Positions 1 through 8,770 of a stretch of DNA of 64,000 nt are shown piece after piece (within the stretch, counting starts at the first letter, position 1; every line of letters begins with the position of its first letter). The notes beneath the pieces were generated by a model that worked only from the letters and a program-made list of their open reading frames with translations, searched no databases and was not told the origin of the DNA. Location of the stretch: NCBI RefSeq assembly GCF_007745175.1, contig NZ_CP036271.1, forward strand, positions 2,066,154-2,130,153. The letters run 5' to 3'. The position numbers and the translations under genes were made by a program. The DNA comes from Caulifigura coniformis. Lineage in GTDB: Bacteria; Planctomycetota; Planctomycetia; Planctomycetales; Planctomycetaceae.

Positions 1-2
1 AC

Positions 3-1058
3 CACGCGGACCTGCTGTACTCGACCCAGTTCGTCGCGACGGGCGAAGGCCCCCTGTCTGCGCAGCAACAGGAGCTCCTCGATCGGCTGGCGGCCACGCT
101 CCAGTCTGCCGGCCTGAAGTTCGACGACATCATCAAGCTGAACCTGTATGTGCGGAACGAACAGGACATCGCCGATATCACGGCCGAACTGAGCCGCCGC
201 TTCAATTCCAGCGCACTTCCGGCCGTGAGCTGGGTGGTGACGACGCTTCCGGCAGCCGATGCCCGGCTGGCGCTCGACTTCGTCGCGGCCCACAACCCTG
301 CACAGCCGCCGCTGAAGCTGCCGGAATCGAAGGCCGGCCAGCGTTTGCTGTCGCTGATTCCTGCGGCGACCAGGGCGCGCGCATTCATCTCCGGACAGGC
401 CGAGAAGGGGGAGGGCACGGTCGCGGATTCGACGAAGCAGACGATGGCCAGCCTGTTCCGCACGCTGAAGTTTCTCGAAATGAAGCCGGCTGACGTGGTG
501 CAGGTGAAAGTCTTCATCGCGCCGATGACGCAGGTTCAGGACTCGCTCGGAGCGGTGCAGGCTGCATTTGCGCCGGGCGATTGTCCGCCAGTCGTATTCG
601 TCGAATGGAAATCGCCTTCGCTGCCGGTCGAGATCGAACTGGTCGCGGCCACCAGCGAGCCGCAACCGTTCGGACGGCCTGTCGTGGAGTACCTCGCTCC
701 GCCCGAACTGAAGCACTCGCCGGTCTACAGCCGGATCGCCCGCGTGCAGTCCCCAGCGACGATCTACTTTTCAGGTCTCTACGGAAGCCAGGCCGATCCC
801 GACAGCGAGGCGGAACTCCGGGACCTGTTTGCGCAGACGAAAACTCTCGCCGAAGAGGCCGGCAGTGACCTCAGGCATCTCCTGAAGGCGACGTACTACG
901 TCAGCTCGAAGGGAAGCAGCGACCAGCACAACAAGCTGCGGCCGGAGTACTACGACCCGGCCCGGCCTCCTGCGGCGTCCAAGGCGATCGTGACTGGAGT
1001 CGGCCGTCCGGGACGAACGATCACGTGGGACATGATCGCCGTGCCGAAAGGCAAATAG
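3..1058 (+). CDS. Multi-domain RidA/YjgF-like protein (5' end outside window)
   Basis: The frame is open from the left edge, so the start lies outside the window. Three consecutive segments look like RidA (YjgF/YER057c/UK114) units: the end of one near the edge (ATGEGPLSAQQ ... FDDIIKLNLYVRN), a second from about base 340 (ARAFISGQAEKGEG ... VVQVKVFIAP), and a third from about base 690 (ATIYFSGLYGSQ ... LLKATYYVSS). RidA proteins usually have about 130 residues and act as trimeric enamine/imine deaminases. The middle and last units are divergent, and I cannot confirm the conserved catalytic Arg in each. Function is inferred from family only. It ends 85 bp before the convergent isomerase-like gene. 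Confidence 0.75.
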   Translation, partial: HADLLYSTQFVATGEGPLSAQQQELLDRLAATLQSAGLKFDDIIKLNLYVRNEQDIADITAELSRRFNSSALPAVSWVVTTLPAADARLALDFVAAHNPAQPPLKLPESKAGQRLLSLIPAATRARAFISGQAEKGEGTVADSTKQTMASLFRTLKFLEMKPADVVQVKVFIAPMTQVQDSLGAVQAAFAPGDCPPVVFVEWKSPSLPVEIELVAATSEPQPFGRPVVEYLAPPELKHSPVYSRIARVQSPATIYFSGLYGSQADPDSEAELRDLFAQTKTLAEEAGSDLRHLLKATYYVSSKGSSDQHNKLRPEYYDPARPPAASKAIVTGVGRPGRTITWDMIAVPKGK

Positions 1059-1107
1059 GCGGGACAGCGCACGAGGCCCGTCGGGAGAACGCCCGGCGCT
1101 TGGGCAT

Positions 1108-1139
1108 GTCTGCACTGGCATGGCCAGTGCAGACCTTTT
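1108..1139. terminator. Hairpin terminator between convergent genes
   Basis: A perfect 12-bp inverted repeat (GTCTGCACTGGC / GCCAGTGCAGAC, loop ATG) is followed on the plus strand by CTTTTC. It sits between the ends of the RidA-like gene and the convergent isomerase-like gene, so it probably serves the plus-strand gene. Confidence 0.75.
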
Positions 1140-1142
1140 CGC

Positions 1143-2063
1143 TCAACGGCTGGCCAGTTCGGTCCACAGGGCCTTGTAGTATTTCAGGAACTCTTCGCCG
1201 GCCGCGGGATCGGCCGGCGTCTTGCCGACTTCGATCAGCGTGTAGCGATCGTAGCCCTTCGCGCGGAACAGGCTGAACAGTTCACGATACGGATAGATGC
1301 CGGCGCCGTCCTTATAGAGATCATTGATGTGGCAGGACTTGATCCACGGCCACAGCATCTCGAACGACTCTTTGACTGAGCCGTCCTTCACGTCCGGCCC
1401 GTTCGAGTTCCAGGTCAGCCCGACGCTCTTGTGGCCGCACTGCTCCATGATCGTTTTGCAGTGGGCGGGCTGCTGCGTCGGATTGCCGTGGACTTCCATC
1501 CAGATCTCGACGCCCTGCGCCTCGGCGGCCTTCCCGCATTCAATCAACGCCTTGCCGATCTGCTCGAGTGTCTTCTCGGCGGGAACGTCCTTGCGAAGTC
1601 CGTTCGGCCGGACCTTCACTCCCTTGCCGCCGATGTCGTGCACGAGGTCGACGAACTGCTTGCACGTCTCGATGTTCTGTTTGACGACGCTCGCGTCAGC
1701 CGCGTGGAACTCGCAGGTCGATCCAGCGCCCCAGCAGACGATGCCTGAATCTTCGAACCGCTTCTTCACATCCTTCCGTTCGGCCGCCGAAAGAGTCGGT
1801 TCGACACCATGTTTGTGGGTCGTGCGCAGTTCAACGGCCGCCACGCCGGATGCTTTGCACACCTTCAGAATTGTCGGCAGGTCCCAATCCTTGGCGACGT
1901 TGTAGGTCACAAGGCCGAGGCCGAATTTCAGCGGAGTGCCGGAAGGAGTTTCCGCGCGGGCCGAGCGGACGTGCGGCCCTCCTCCGAGAGCGGCGACCGT
2001 GGCGAGGCCTGCGGTCTTGAGGGCGTTGCGGCGGGAGAGACCATGCGTCGTCACGTGCTTCAT
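1143..2063 (-). CDS. Tat-exported sugar phosphate isomerase/epimerase-like TIM-barrel protein
   Basis: 306 aa. The chosen ATG gives a classic twin-arginine signal (SRRNALK at residues 10-16, then an Ala/Gly-rich stretch ending SARA), so the product is probably exported folded; the open frame extends further upstream but without a plausible leader. The mature part fits xylose isomerase-like TIM-barrel proteins: GLVTYNVAKDWDLPTIL near the N-terminus, GVAAVELRTTHKHGVEP, then IWMEVHG, GLTWNSNGPD, KSCHINDLY and LIEVGK, which supply Glu/His/Asp ligands typical of the family's metal site. Planctomycetes carry many such exported paralogues. The substrate is not predictable. Confidence 0.85.
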   Translation of the reverse strand: MKHVTTHGLSRRNALKTAGLATVAALGGGPHVRSARAETPSGTPLKFGLGLVTYNVAKDWDLPTILKVCKASGVAAVELRTTHKHGVEPTLSAAERKDVKKRFEDSGIVCWGAGSTCEFHAADASVVKQNIETCKQFVDLVHDIGGKGVKVRPNGLRKDVPAEKTLEQIGKALIECGKAAEAQGVEIWMEVHGNPTQQPAHCKTIMEQCGHKSVGLTWNSNGPDVKDGSVKESFEMLWPWIKSCHINDLYKDGAGIYPYRELFSLFRAKGYDRYTLIEVGKTPADPAAGEEFLKYYKALWTELASR

Positions 2064-2158
2064 TGTGCAATCCGATGAGCGAAAGCGGCGGCCAGGACAG
2101 TCGATCGACATTCTGACCGTCCGCTGTGTCGGTCGCCAGCGACGATCCGTGTTCCCGG

Positions 2159-3502
2159 CTACGGTCGCGATTCGATTGCGCGCCGCGCCTCGCGGACCAT
2201 GGGCAGGAGTTCGGCGGGAAACCATGTCAGCTGTTCGAGCGATTCCAGGCCGGCGATCAGCTGCGTCTCTCCGAGCTTCGTGAGCTCGCGGTGACCGCGA
2301 GTGATCGCTGCCGCGAGCACGACGAAATAGAGCGCATTCGCCAGCGCGGGCGGGACCGTTCCGCTGCGGCTGATGCGATGGGCGGACGCCCAGTCTTTAA
2401 CGGCCGCGAGCCGCCGGGCGTCGGGCGCTTCGCCCGTCAGGAACTCGCCGAGCGTCAGCCAGTGGTCGGTCTCAAGACCCGGAACTCGAGAGAGCGGCGC
2501 GCCCAGGAACTCGTTGAGTCCGACCGCCAGCGCGTCGTCCGTCGTTTCCATTCCCGTGTTGAGCAGCGACTCCAGGGATTCGGACGACTCCTTCGGCCCG
2601 TGGGCCAGCATGCGGAAAAACATCGACTTCTGCGGTTCGCGCCGGTCCGCCTGCGGATGCTCGACGAGTTCGTCAGAGAGTTCCTGGACGCCGCGCGAGG
2701 CGGCGAGGATCCGCTGCAGCTCACTGATTTCCTGCTCCACTGCGGCCCGGAGCTGATGCTCCTTGAGGTCGAGGTCCGCCGCCGGGACGGCCTCCGCGGC
2801 CTCGCGCCCTGTGCCGATCCGCGCATCGACCCGTGCCCGCGATGAACGTGACACATACTCCGCGATGACGTCGCGCATGACCCGGGCGAACTGTCGTTTC
2901 GCAGTCACGAGCATGTTCATCGCGACCTTTTCGTTTTCGAGCCCATGCCGTTTCGCGAACTCGACGTAGTCGCACGGTTCCGCGGTTCCCAGCAGGGGGC
3001 GAACGACGCGCTCGTCGAAGAGCGTCCAGCGGACCGTTTCGTCTCCTTCTTCGCACTCCGATTTCATTCGTGCGAGCGTCTCTGCGAGAACATCAAGGGC
3101 CCAGGCGCGCTCGAATGCCAGCACGCCGTCGACCGGCGGCTGAGCCACATCCAGTTCGGCCGCATCGAGACTCGCGACATGCCCGGGAGACCGCTTGGCG
3201 GCGTTTTCGTGCCGAAACTTCGAGACCAGGAACCGGTCGAGCGCCGTCAGCAGCAGCGAGCGGAATTTGCCTTTCGAGGGATCGGCGACGGAGAGCAGGT
3301 TCCTGTCGAGCAGCGTGAGGACGAAGTCCTGCAGCAGGTCTTCCGCCTGGGCATGTTTCATCCCCTTGCACTTCAGGTGGATGAACATCGGACGCCAGTA
3401 TTGTTCGAGCAGTTCCCCCATGTGCTCGCGCGACGCCGGTTGATTGCCATCGACCGCGCGGGCGATCAGCGTCCAGCGCGTCAGAGGGAACGAAGAGGCC
3501 AT
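2159..3502 (-). CDS. ECF-like RNA polymerase sigma factor with long C-terminal extension
   Basis: 447 aa from the ATG giving MASSFPLTRWTLI; an in-frame ATG five codons upstream is possible. The N-terminal part resembles planctomycete ECF-like sigma factors: TRWTLIARA, then a region-2 signature (QYWRPMFIHL, AEDLLQDFVLTLLDR), and a divergent region 4 with YVEFAKRHGLENEKVAMN acting as a helix-turn-helix. Typical ECF factors have about 180-200 residues, so roughly 240 residues are extra. The extension (from about residue 245) starts Glu-rich and probably coiled (QLRAAVEQEISELQRIL) and ends in a helical block (LTLGEFLTGEAPDARRLAAV ... FPAELLPMVREA). I do not recognise a domain there; it may be a sensory or inhibitory module. 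No anti-sigma gene is adjacent. Confidence 0.8.
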   Translation of the reverse strand: MASSFPLTRWTLIARAVDGNQPASREHMGELLEQYWRPMFIHLKCKGMKHAQAEDLLQDFVLTLLDRNLLSVADPSKGKFRSLLLTALDRFLVSKFRHENAAKRSPGHVASLDAAELDVAQPPVDGVLAFERAWALDVLAETLARMKSECEEGDETVRWTLFDERVVRPLLGTAEPCDYVEFAKRHGLENEKVAMNMLVTAKRQFARVMRDVIAEYVSRSSRARVDARIGTGREAAEAVPAADLDLKEHQLRAAVEQEISELQRILAASRGVQELSDELVEHPQADRREPQKSMFFRMLAHGPKESSESLESLLNTGMETTDDALAVGLNEFLGAPLSRVPGLETDHWLTLGEFLTGEAPDARRLAAVKDWASAHRISRSGTVPPALANALYFVVLAAAITRGHRELTKLGETQLIAGLESLEQLTWFPAELLPMVREARRAIESRP

Positions 3503-3560
3503 GCGTGCTCCGTCCAAAAGGCGTTCCGCGATCTTACGAACGGCCAGTGCGCCGCGGCAA

Positions 3561-5150
3561 TTACTTCAGTTCCGAAAACCCGAAGCCGTCAATCTGAGTC
3601 GCGGCCGCGATGCAGGCAATCGCCTGAAGCCCCGCCGTTCCCCACCACATCCACCCCGTGGAATCGCGGCCATCGACATCATTGTTCCGAACAGGAGCGA
3701 TACACAACAGCAACCACGGCAGGAACGCGATCCAAAGTCGGGCTGCTTCTCCCATGTTCTTCCCGGACAGCCACAGCATCGCCAGCACAATCAGCCCTGC
3801 CGGGCCGAGCATCGAGGTCCGGGGCGCCGTCGAGACCGTTTTCGACCGCGTCACGAAGCCCGCGAACGCCAGGAGGAACACGGCAGGCCCCGCCGCGAAC
3901 ATCAGCTCGCCGACGTTGGCCACAAGCCACTTTCCGTACGACCTCGCATTGTGCGTGTAGAACTCGGCGTGGTTCTCAAAGTTCTGTCGCAAGATGCCGG
4001 TGATGTTGGTCTCGAACCCGGCGAGGAGAATGAAGACGGGAATGAGCAGTCCGGCCAGACCGGCCGACATCGCGCCGGCGCGCGGCTTCACGGTCTTCAC
4101 AGGGGGAGAACCACTCTTCCGGGCCGCCTTCGATTCCCGGCTCCACATCCACACCGTCGCAATCGCGAGGGCGAGCATCACCGGCAGGAACGCCAGGGAG
4201 AAGAACAGACCGACGAAGCAGACGACGCCCGCCGCGGCTGCCCGCCAGCGTGAATCGAGCTCGAGGCCCCGCAGCCACAGCAGGGCCGCCAGCAGCGAGG
4301 GAAACGCGAACAACACGTCGTCCTTGGGCAGGAACACGGCCACCGCCGGCGTGAACATCCACAGCGCGGACCACCGCATCGACGAGCGTTCGGAATGCCC
4401 CGCCATGCGCAGCAGGCGGGCGATGAGGGGAATGCAGGCCGCCGCCGAGAGGATCGTGAACAGGGTGATGAACCACAGTGCGGCGCCGTCCTCCCGCGTG
4501 AACTCCCTCCTCGAAATGGCAGATTCGCCCCGGATCGTGTCGTTCGCCTCCATGATCTGGTCCGGCATCGTGGCTTCCAGCAGGCGAACCAGCGCAGGCG
4601 AATCTGTGGTGACGGCCTGGAAGCCCCGGTTCATCAGCGTCAGGCCGGGGGGATGCGTCCCCAGATGCAGATAGCGCTCCGGGCCATTCAGCTTCAGCAG
4701 CATGCTCTCGTAGTTCCGCAGGAAGTCCTGCGTACTCTCCTTCGAGTAGCGGGCGGCCATGTAGTAGCCGGTCATTCGCGGGTAGAACAACACGAATGGC
4801 GACCTGGCGAGGCCGAATGGCGCCGGAATCGTCCCGAGCAGATGAAGCCACCAGGCCATCGCGAGCGCCATCGTCACGCCGGCGACAATGCCTCGGCGCC
4901 ACCGCGATGACTGTGCGGCCTGATCCGCAGGCAGCCGGCGGCTGAGCCAGGCGACGAGTCCGATTCCCGCAGCCGCGAGGAGCAGGTTGCTGATCCAGGC
5001 GAATGGATGCGCGGTGGTCCAGTAGAGCGGCGACCAGCCCCATTCCCCCGGCACGCCCAGCGGCAGCATCGGGCTCATCAGCCAGACGACCGCGAGGGAG
5101 GTGCAGAGCACCATCGCGGCGAACAGCACCATCAGGCGGAAACGAGACAC
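3561..5150 (-). CDS. Polytopic membrane protein, possible GT-C type glycosyltransferase
   Basis: 529 aa with about ten hydrophobic segments. The start is a GTG (no convincing ribosome binding site; an ATG six codons in is an alternative). A soluble stretch after the first few membrane helices has Asn/Arg-rich residues and the motif YLHLGTHPPGLTLMNRGF; a His-Pro-Pro-Gly loop like this occurs in GT-C-fold membrane glycosyltransferases and in uncharacterised planctomycete membrane proteins. It begins 21 bp after the lgt stop codon on the same strand and so is probably co-transcribed with lgt. The catalytic role is inference only. Confidence 0.7.
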   Translation of the reverse strand: MSRFRLMVLFAAMVLCTSLAVVWLMSPMLPLGVPGEWGWSPLYWTTAHPFAWISNLLLAAAGIGLVAWLSRRLPADQAAQSSRWRRGIVAGVTMALAMAWWLHLLGTIPAPFGLARSPFVLFYPRMTGYYMAARYSKESTQDFLRNYESMLLKLNGPERYLHLGTHPPGLTLMNRGFQAVTTDSPALVRLLEATMPDQIMEANDTIRGESAISRREFTREDGAALWFITLFTILSAAACIPLIARLLRMAGHSERSSMRWSALWMFTPAVAVFLPKDDVLFAFPSLLAALLWLRGLELDSRWRAAAAGVVCFVGLFFSLAFLPVMLALAIATVWMWSRESKAARKSGSPPVKTVKPRAGAMSAGLAGLLIPVFILLAGFETNITGILRQNFENHAEFYTHNARSYGKWLVANVGELMFAAGPAVFLLAFAGFVTRSKTVSTAPRTSMLGPAGLIVLAMLWLSGKNMGEAARLWIAFLPWLLLCIAPVRNNDVDGRDSTGWMWWGTAGLQAIACIAAATQIDGFGFSELK

Positions 5151-5171
5151 GGACGAGGACGCCTTGAACGA

Positions 5172-6236
5172 TCAGGTCGAGACAGCGGGACTGGCCACTG
5201 TACCCGCCCTGCGTCCTCCCCACACCAGCATCGTCGTCCCCAGCGCAAAGATGCCGATCGAATAGAGCTGTGAAATCGTCAGGCCGGTTCCGAATTGCCC
5301 CATCTCGTCGCCGCGCAGGAACTCGATGAGAAACCGCGTGACGGAATAGATCACGCAGCCCCACCCGAAAACCTCTCCCTTCCAGCGACGCTCGGCGAAG
5401 AGCACGGCCGTGACGATCGCGAGCAGAAATCCGTCGATCGCGCTGTAGATCTGGGTGGGATGCAGGGGCATCGTGAACGGAGCATTCGCCGCCACGAACC
5501 CGCGTTCCTTCAGGATCCGGAACGGCACGCTCCCGTTCGAGAACGTAATCCCCCAGGGAAGCTCGCAGCGGTCGCCGAAGCAGCAGCCGTTCATGAGGCA
5601 GCCGATCCGACCGAAACCGATCCCGAGAAACATGGAAGGCGTCGCCGCATCGGCCACATCGGGGAACGACAGTTTCCGCGCGCGGCAGAAGGCGACAAAT
5701 CCCGCTCCGCCTCCGACGAGCGCCCCGATCAGGACGAGTCCTCCGGCCGTCAGGTTGATCGTCGCGAAGACGGCGTCTGAGATCGAACTCACGCCCTGGT
5801 ACACCTGGTCCCTGTACTGGACGAGGTAGAACAGGCGGCCGCCGACAACGCCCCCGATCAGCAGCCACATCCCGGCGTCCCAGGTCATCTCGGGATCGAG
5901 GCCGACTTTCTGGAAGCGGGGCTGCGCGGTGATGACGGCCGTCAGAAATCCGAGCATCACGAGGAATCCGTACCCGAACACCGGCAGCGATTTGCCGTGC
6001 AGAACTTCCTTCAGCAGCAATCCCAGCGGAATCCCCGCCAGGCACCACACCACTGCTTTCACCAGTGACGGTCTTTCGGCCGCGCCGCGCAGCCTCCAGA
6101 AATCGAACGCCGAGTAGGCCGCCATCACGAACATCCAGACCCAGATCATGCCGATCTCGGGCCAGCCCGTCGTGGGGTTAGGGGTCCAGAACGTCCACGG
6201 CTCGCTGAAGGAGATCTGGAACAGTGTCTGGCGCAT
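5172..6236 (-). CDS. lgt: Prolipoprotein diacylglyceryl transferase
   Basis: 354 aa, starting at the ATG giving MRQTLFQISF. Lgt moves a diacylglyceryl group from phosphatidylglycerol to the lipobox Cys of prolipoproteins in the inner membrane. It is polytopic, with the Lgt signature region GIGFGRIGCLMNGCCFGD (the invariant Arg of GRIG), a preceding LIGALVGGGAGF stretch, and a C-terminal HPTQIYSAIDGFLLAI block, where Lgt proteins have a conserved HPTQLYE-like sequence. Two extra Cys pairs around NGCCFGD are common in planctomycete and deltaproteobacterial Lgt. The lipobox proteins in this window (51764, 53659) are expected clients. It lies upstream of the membrane protein at 3561-5150. Confidence 0.93.
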   Translation of the reverse strand: MRQTLFQISFSEPWTFWTPNPTTGWPEIGMIWVWMFVMAAYSAFDFWRLRGAAERPSLVKAVVWCLAGIPLGLLLKEVLHGKSLPVFGYGFLVMLGFLTAVITAQPRFQKVGLDPEMTWDAGMWLLIGGVVGGRLFYLVQYRDQVYQGVSSISDAVFATINLTAGGLVLIGALVGGGAGFVAFCRARKLSFPDVADAATPSMFLGIGFGRIGCLMNGCCFGDRCELPWGITFSNGSVPFRILKERGFVAANAPFTMPLHPTQIYSAIDGFLLAIVTAVLFAERRWKGEVFGWGCVIYSVTRFLIEFLRGDEMGQFGTGLTISQLYSIGIFALGTTMLVWGGRRAGTVASPAVST

Positions 6237-6325
6237 TGACTCACACAGCGAAGAACGAAAGGGACCTCCGATCGTAGAACCACCACGCAAAACGGGTAAA
6301 GGGCGACTCCGGAATCCAGGCCCCG

Positions 6326-8134
6326 TTACTTCACCAGCGTCAGCGTCACCCGCCGGACGTCCATCACCGACTTGCCCGGAATCTCAAGCGCCTTGAGGAC
6401 CAGCGGCGCTTCTCCCTGCTTCAGTTCGATGACCCCCAGGTTCAGCGTCCGGAACTCCTTCATCTGCGATTCCCCGTGAGGCCGAGGGAGCGTGTCCTGA
6501 TTGGTGTACAGCGGCGGATCCCATCCTGGTTCGACTTTTCCTTTCAGACGGCTGTCTCCGTGACTCAGTTCGATGGTCGAACCGGCGTCGGGCAGCGGGC
6601 AGGTGTAGTCGATCGTCACTTCGTACTTGCCGGTGGTGACCGCCTGGACGTTCCACACCATGCGGTCGTCCTTGCTGGTCCAGTTCACGAAGTAGGAGCA
6701 GTTGGGGGCGCCGCTGCTGCGTTTCACTAGCCCCTGGGGCTCGCCGTCGCGGGCCGGAAGCATCGTGATCGGGAATTCCCTGTAGCCGACGTGGATGGGC
6801 CGGGGGTCGACGGACTTGGCCTGGGTGGCGGCAATATTCTTCCTGGCGCCTCGCCTCTTCACCATCGCATCGCCGAGCACTTCCTCGCGCCAGGTCTCGA
6901 CGGCTTTGGTGAGCGAGGCGGCGAGTTCCTGCTGCGACTCGTTGACGGGCGTCGTCTGGCCCGGATCGGCCTGCATATCGAACAGCTTGCCGTTCGCATC
7001 CAGCCGGTGAGTCTGCGTGCGTGCAGTGACTTTTCCTCCCCACGTCGTGAAGAGGATTCGCGGGGTCCATTCCGCCTCCTCGATCTTGAGCGGCGGGGAG
7101 AGGTCCCGACCATCGAGCGGCTTGTCGCCCACTCTTTGGACGCCGGCCAGTGACGTCAGGGTCGGCAACAGGTCGATCGCCCCTGCAACCGTCGTCACCG
7201 TCGTTCCGGCCGGCAGCGTGCCTTTCCAGCGGATGAACAGCGGCGAGCGGACACCGCCCTCATCGGTCGAGGCCTTGCGGCCTTTCATGCCGCCGTTCCA
7301 GCGCCAGCTGTTCGGCCCGTTGTCGGAGAAATAGACGATGATCGTGTTGTCGGCGAGCTTGAGGTCGTCCAGCTTCTTGAGCACGCGGCCCACATTGGCG
7401 TCCTGGTTCTCGACCATCGCCAGGGCACACCGCGTGTCATCAATGACCTCCTGGTCGGTCAGCGTCGCCTGCTGCGTGACGGGTTTATCCTTGTACTGCT
7501 CCCAGTTCTTCGCCGGCGCGGCCCACGGCGAGTGGGGCGTCGTGAACGGGATGTAGCAGAAGAACGGCCGCTCACGGTGACGATCGATGAAGCTGAGCGC
7601 CCGATCGGTGCAGACGTCGACGATGTAACCCTTCGTCTTCACCATCCGGCCATTGTCTTCCAGCGGCGCGTCGAAATACTCGCCCCAGTGGCCGGACGTA
7701 TGGCCGAAATATTCATCGAACCCGCGCGCCAGGGGGTGATAGGGCCACTGGCTGCCGTTGTGCCATTTGCCGAAGGCGCCGGTCGCGTAGCCCGCCGCCT
7801 TGAAAGCGTCCGCGATCGTCTTTTCATCGGGATTCAGACGTTCCTGTCCGGTCGACACTCCATACACGCCGCCCCGCGAGTGGTAGCGGCCCGTCAGGAA
7901 CTCCGCCCGGGTCGGAGCACAGACGGGACAGACGAAGAAGCGGTCGACGGTTACTCCCTGTTTGGCGATCGAGTCGATATTCGGCGTGCGGACCGTTGTG
8001 TTGCCGTTCACGCCATAGTCGCCCCAGCCGGCGTCATCGGCCAGGAACACCACGACGTTCGGTCGATCGGCCGCATCGCCCGACGCGGCCGCCAGCAGCA
8101 GGACCCAGAACGCGAGAGCACATCGCGAGAGCAT
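6326..8134 (-). CDS. Secreted Cys-type sulfatase
   Basis: 602 aa. An N-terminal signal peptide ends near SGDAADRPN. The alkaline phosphatase/sulfatase fold is shown by VVVFLADDAGWGDYG (metal-binding Asp33-Asp34), the signature CAPTRAEFLTGR with Cys72 as the residue expected to become formylglycine, GKWHNG, and VYFSDNGPNSW. The last 170 residues form an extra beta-rich region (VTIDYTCPLPDAGS) resembling C-terminal modules of planctomycete sulfatases. It should hydrolyse sulfate esters of polysaccharides in the periplasm or outside the cell; the actual substrate is unknown. No maturase (FGE or anSME) gene is in the window. Confidence 0.93.
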   Translation of the reverse strand: MLSRCALAFWVLLLAAASGDAADRPNVVVFLADDAGWGDYGVNGNTTVRTPNIDSIAKQGVTVDRFFVCPVCAPTRAEFLTGRYHSRGGVYGVSTGQERLNPDEKTIADAFKAAGYATGAFGKWHNGSQWPYHPLARGFDEYFGHTSGHWGEYFDAPLEDNGRMVKTKGYIVDVCTDRALSFIDRHRERPFFCYIPFTTPHSPWAAPAKNWEQYKDKPVTQQATLTDQEVIDDTRCALAMVENQDANVGRVLKKLDDLKLADNTIIVYFSDNGPNSWRWNGGMKGRKASTDEGGVRSPLFIRWKGTLPAGTTVTTVAGAIDLLPTLTSLAGVQRVGDKPLDGRDLSPPLKIEEAEWTPRILFTTWGGKVTARTQTHRLDANGKLFDMQADPGQTTPVNESQQELAASLTKAVETWREEVLGDAMVKRRGARKNIAATQAKSVDPRPIHVGYREFPITMLPARDGEPQGLVKRSSGAPNCSYFVNWTSKDDRMVWNVQAVTTGKYEVTIDYTCPLPDAGSTIELSHGDSRLKGKVEPGWDPPLYTNQDTLPRPHGESQMKEFRTLNLGVIELKQGEAPLVLKALEIPGKSVMDVRRVTLTLVK

Positions 8135-8202
8135 CGTTGATCCTCCAGAGAGATGGTCACACGTTGCCAGAAGACGCTGCGAAAATCGAGGGACCGTACG
8201 GC

Positions 8203-8296
8203 GGCGAGTCCCTTTTTCACAACAGGTCGTCTGTCGTCACCGCAAGTCATTTGGCGGCAACGACGCACGCCAACGATGAATTGGCCCATCTTGAAA
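8203..8296. repeat. 94-bp direct repeat, copy A
   Basis: This copy aligns without gaps to copy B with 80 of 94 positions identical (counted by eye). The core CCGCAAGTCATTTGGCGG matches a hairpin that is perfect in copy B. It lies just upstream of the sulfatase start, on the opposite side of the divergent region from copy B. Confidence 0.85.
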
Positions 8297-8605
8297 CCGC
8301 GACCAGCCGTGCGCGGAGTTCGCAGGCTCGGGCGGGGACTGGGAAAACTGCGGAGGTATTCGACGCCGAGGGGGCGAGGAGGGCGCGTTGTGTGGGTGGT
8401 ACTGTACTCCTCGCCCTCTTTTCCTGCGGACGTTCAGTGGAAGGATCGGGAGAGCGTGGGTGGCGCGGACAGGGAGCCGGCCGGGCCGGGGTGTGTGACG
8501 ACAGGTTGACGGTGGATGTGTTCATCGGTCCTCCATCATGACGGGGGCGGTTGCGCGGGAGCGCTCGGTACTCGGAAGTGCATTGGCGGGTGGGGATTGG
8601 GGCGG

Positions 8606-8699
8606 GGCGAGTCACTTTTTCACGGTCGGTCGACTTTCGTTACCGCAAGTCATTTTGCGGCAACGGCGCAACCCAACGATGAATTGGTCCATCCTGAAA
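8606..8699. repeat. 94-bp direct repeat, copy B
   Basis: The second copy starts 403 bp after copy A in the same orientation. It contains a perfect 6-bp stem, CCGCAA / TTGCGG, with loop GTCATT. It ends 71 bp before the sigma factor start codon. Confidence 0.85.
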
Positions 8700-8770
8700 A
8701 AGTGAGCGGTCCTGCGGCGGGCCGCGTGTCTGTTGCACAACAACGCCGCAGTCGGTCTCATCGGCCTCCA

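Larger units (their letters stand above)
8135..8770. other. Gene-free divergent region between sulfatase and sigma factor
   Basis: 636 bp with no supported gene. Short frames on both strands show no family signature. The region carries the two copies of the 94-bp direct repeat listed separately and must hold the promoters of both flanking genes. Confidence 0.6.

Noticed and set aside
3976-6048. 690-codon minus-strand frame across the lgt and membrane protein genes
   Set aside because: It is in another frame of two real genes on the same strand; composition is Arg-rich without any motif.
8247-8615. Small frames in the repeat region on both strands
   Set aside because: No family signature and they are explained by the 94-bp direct repeat.
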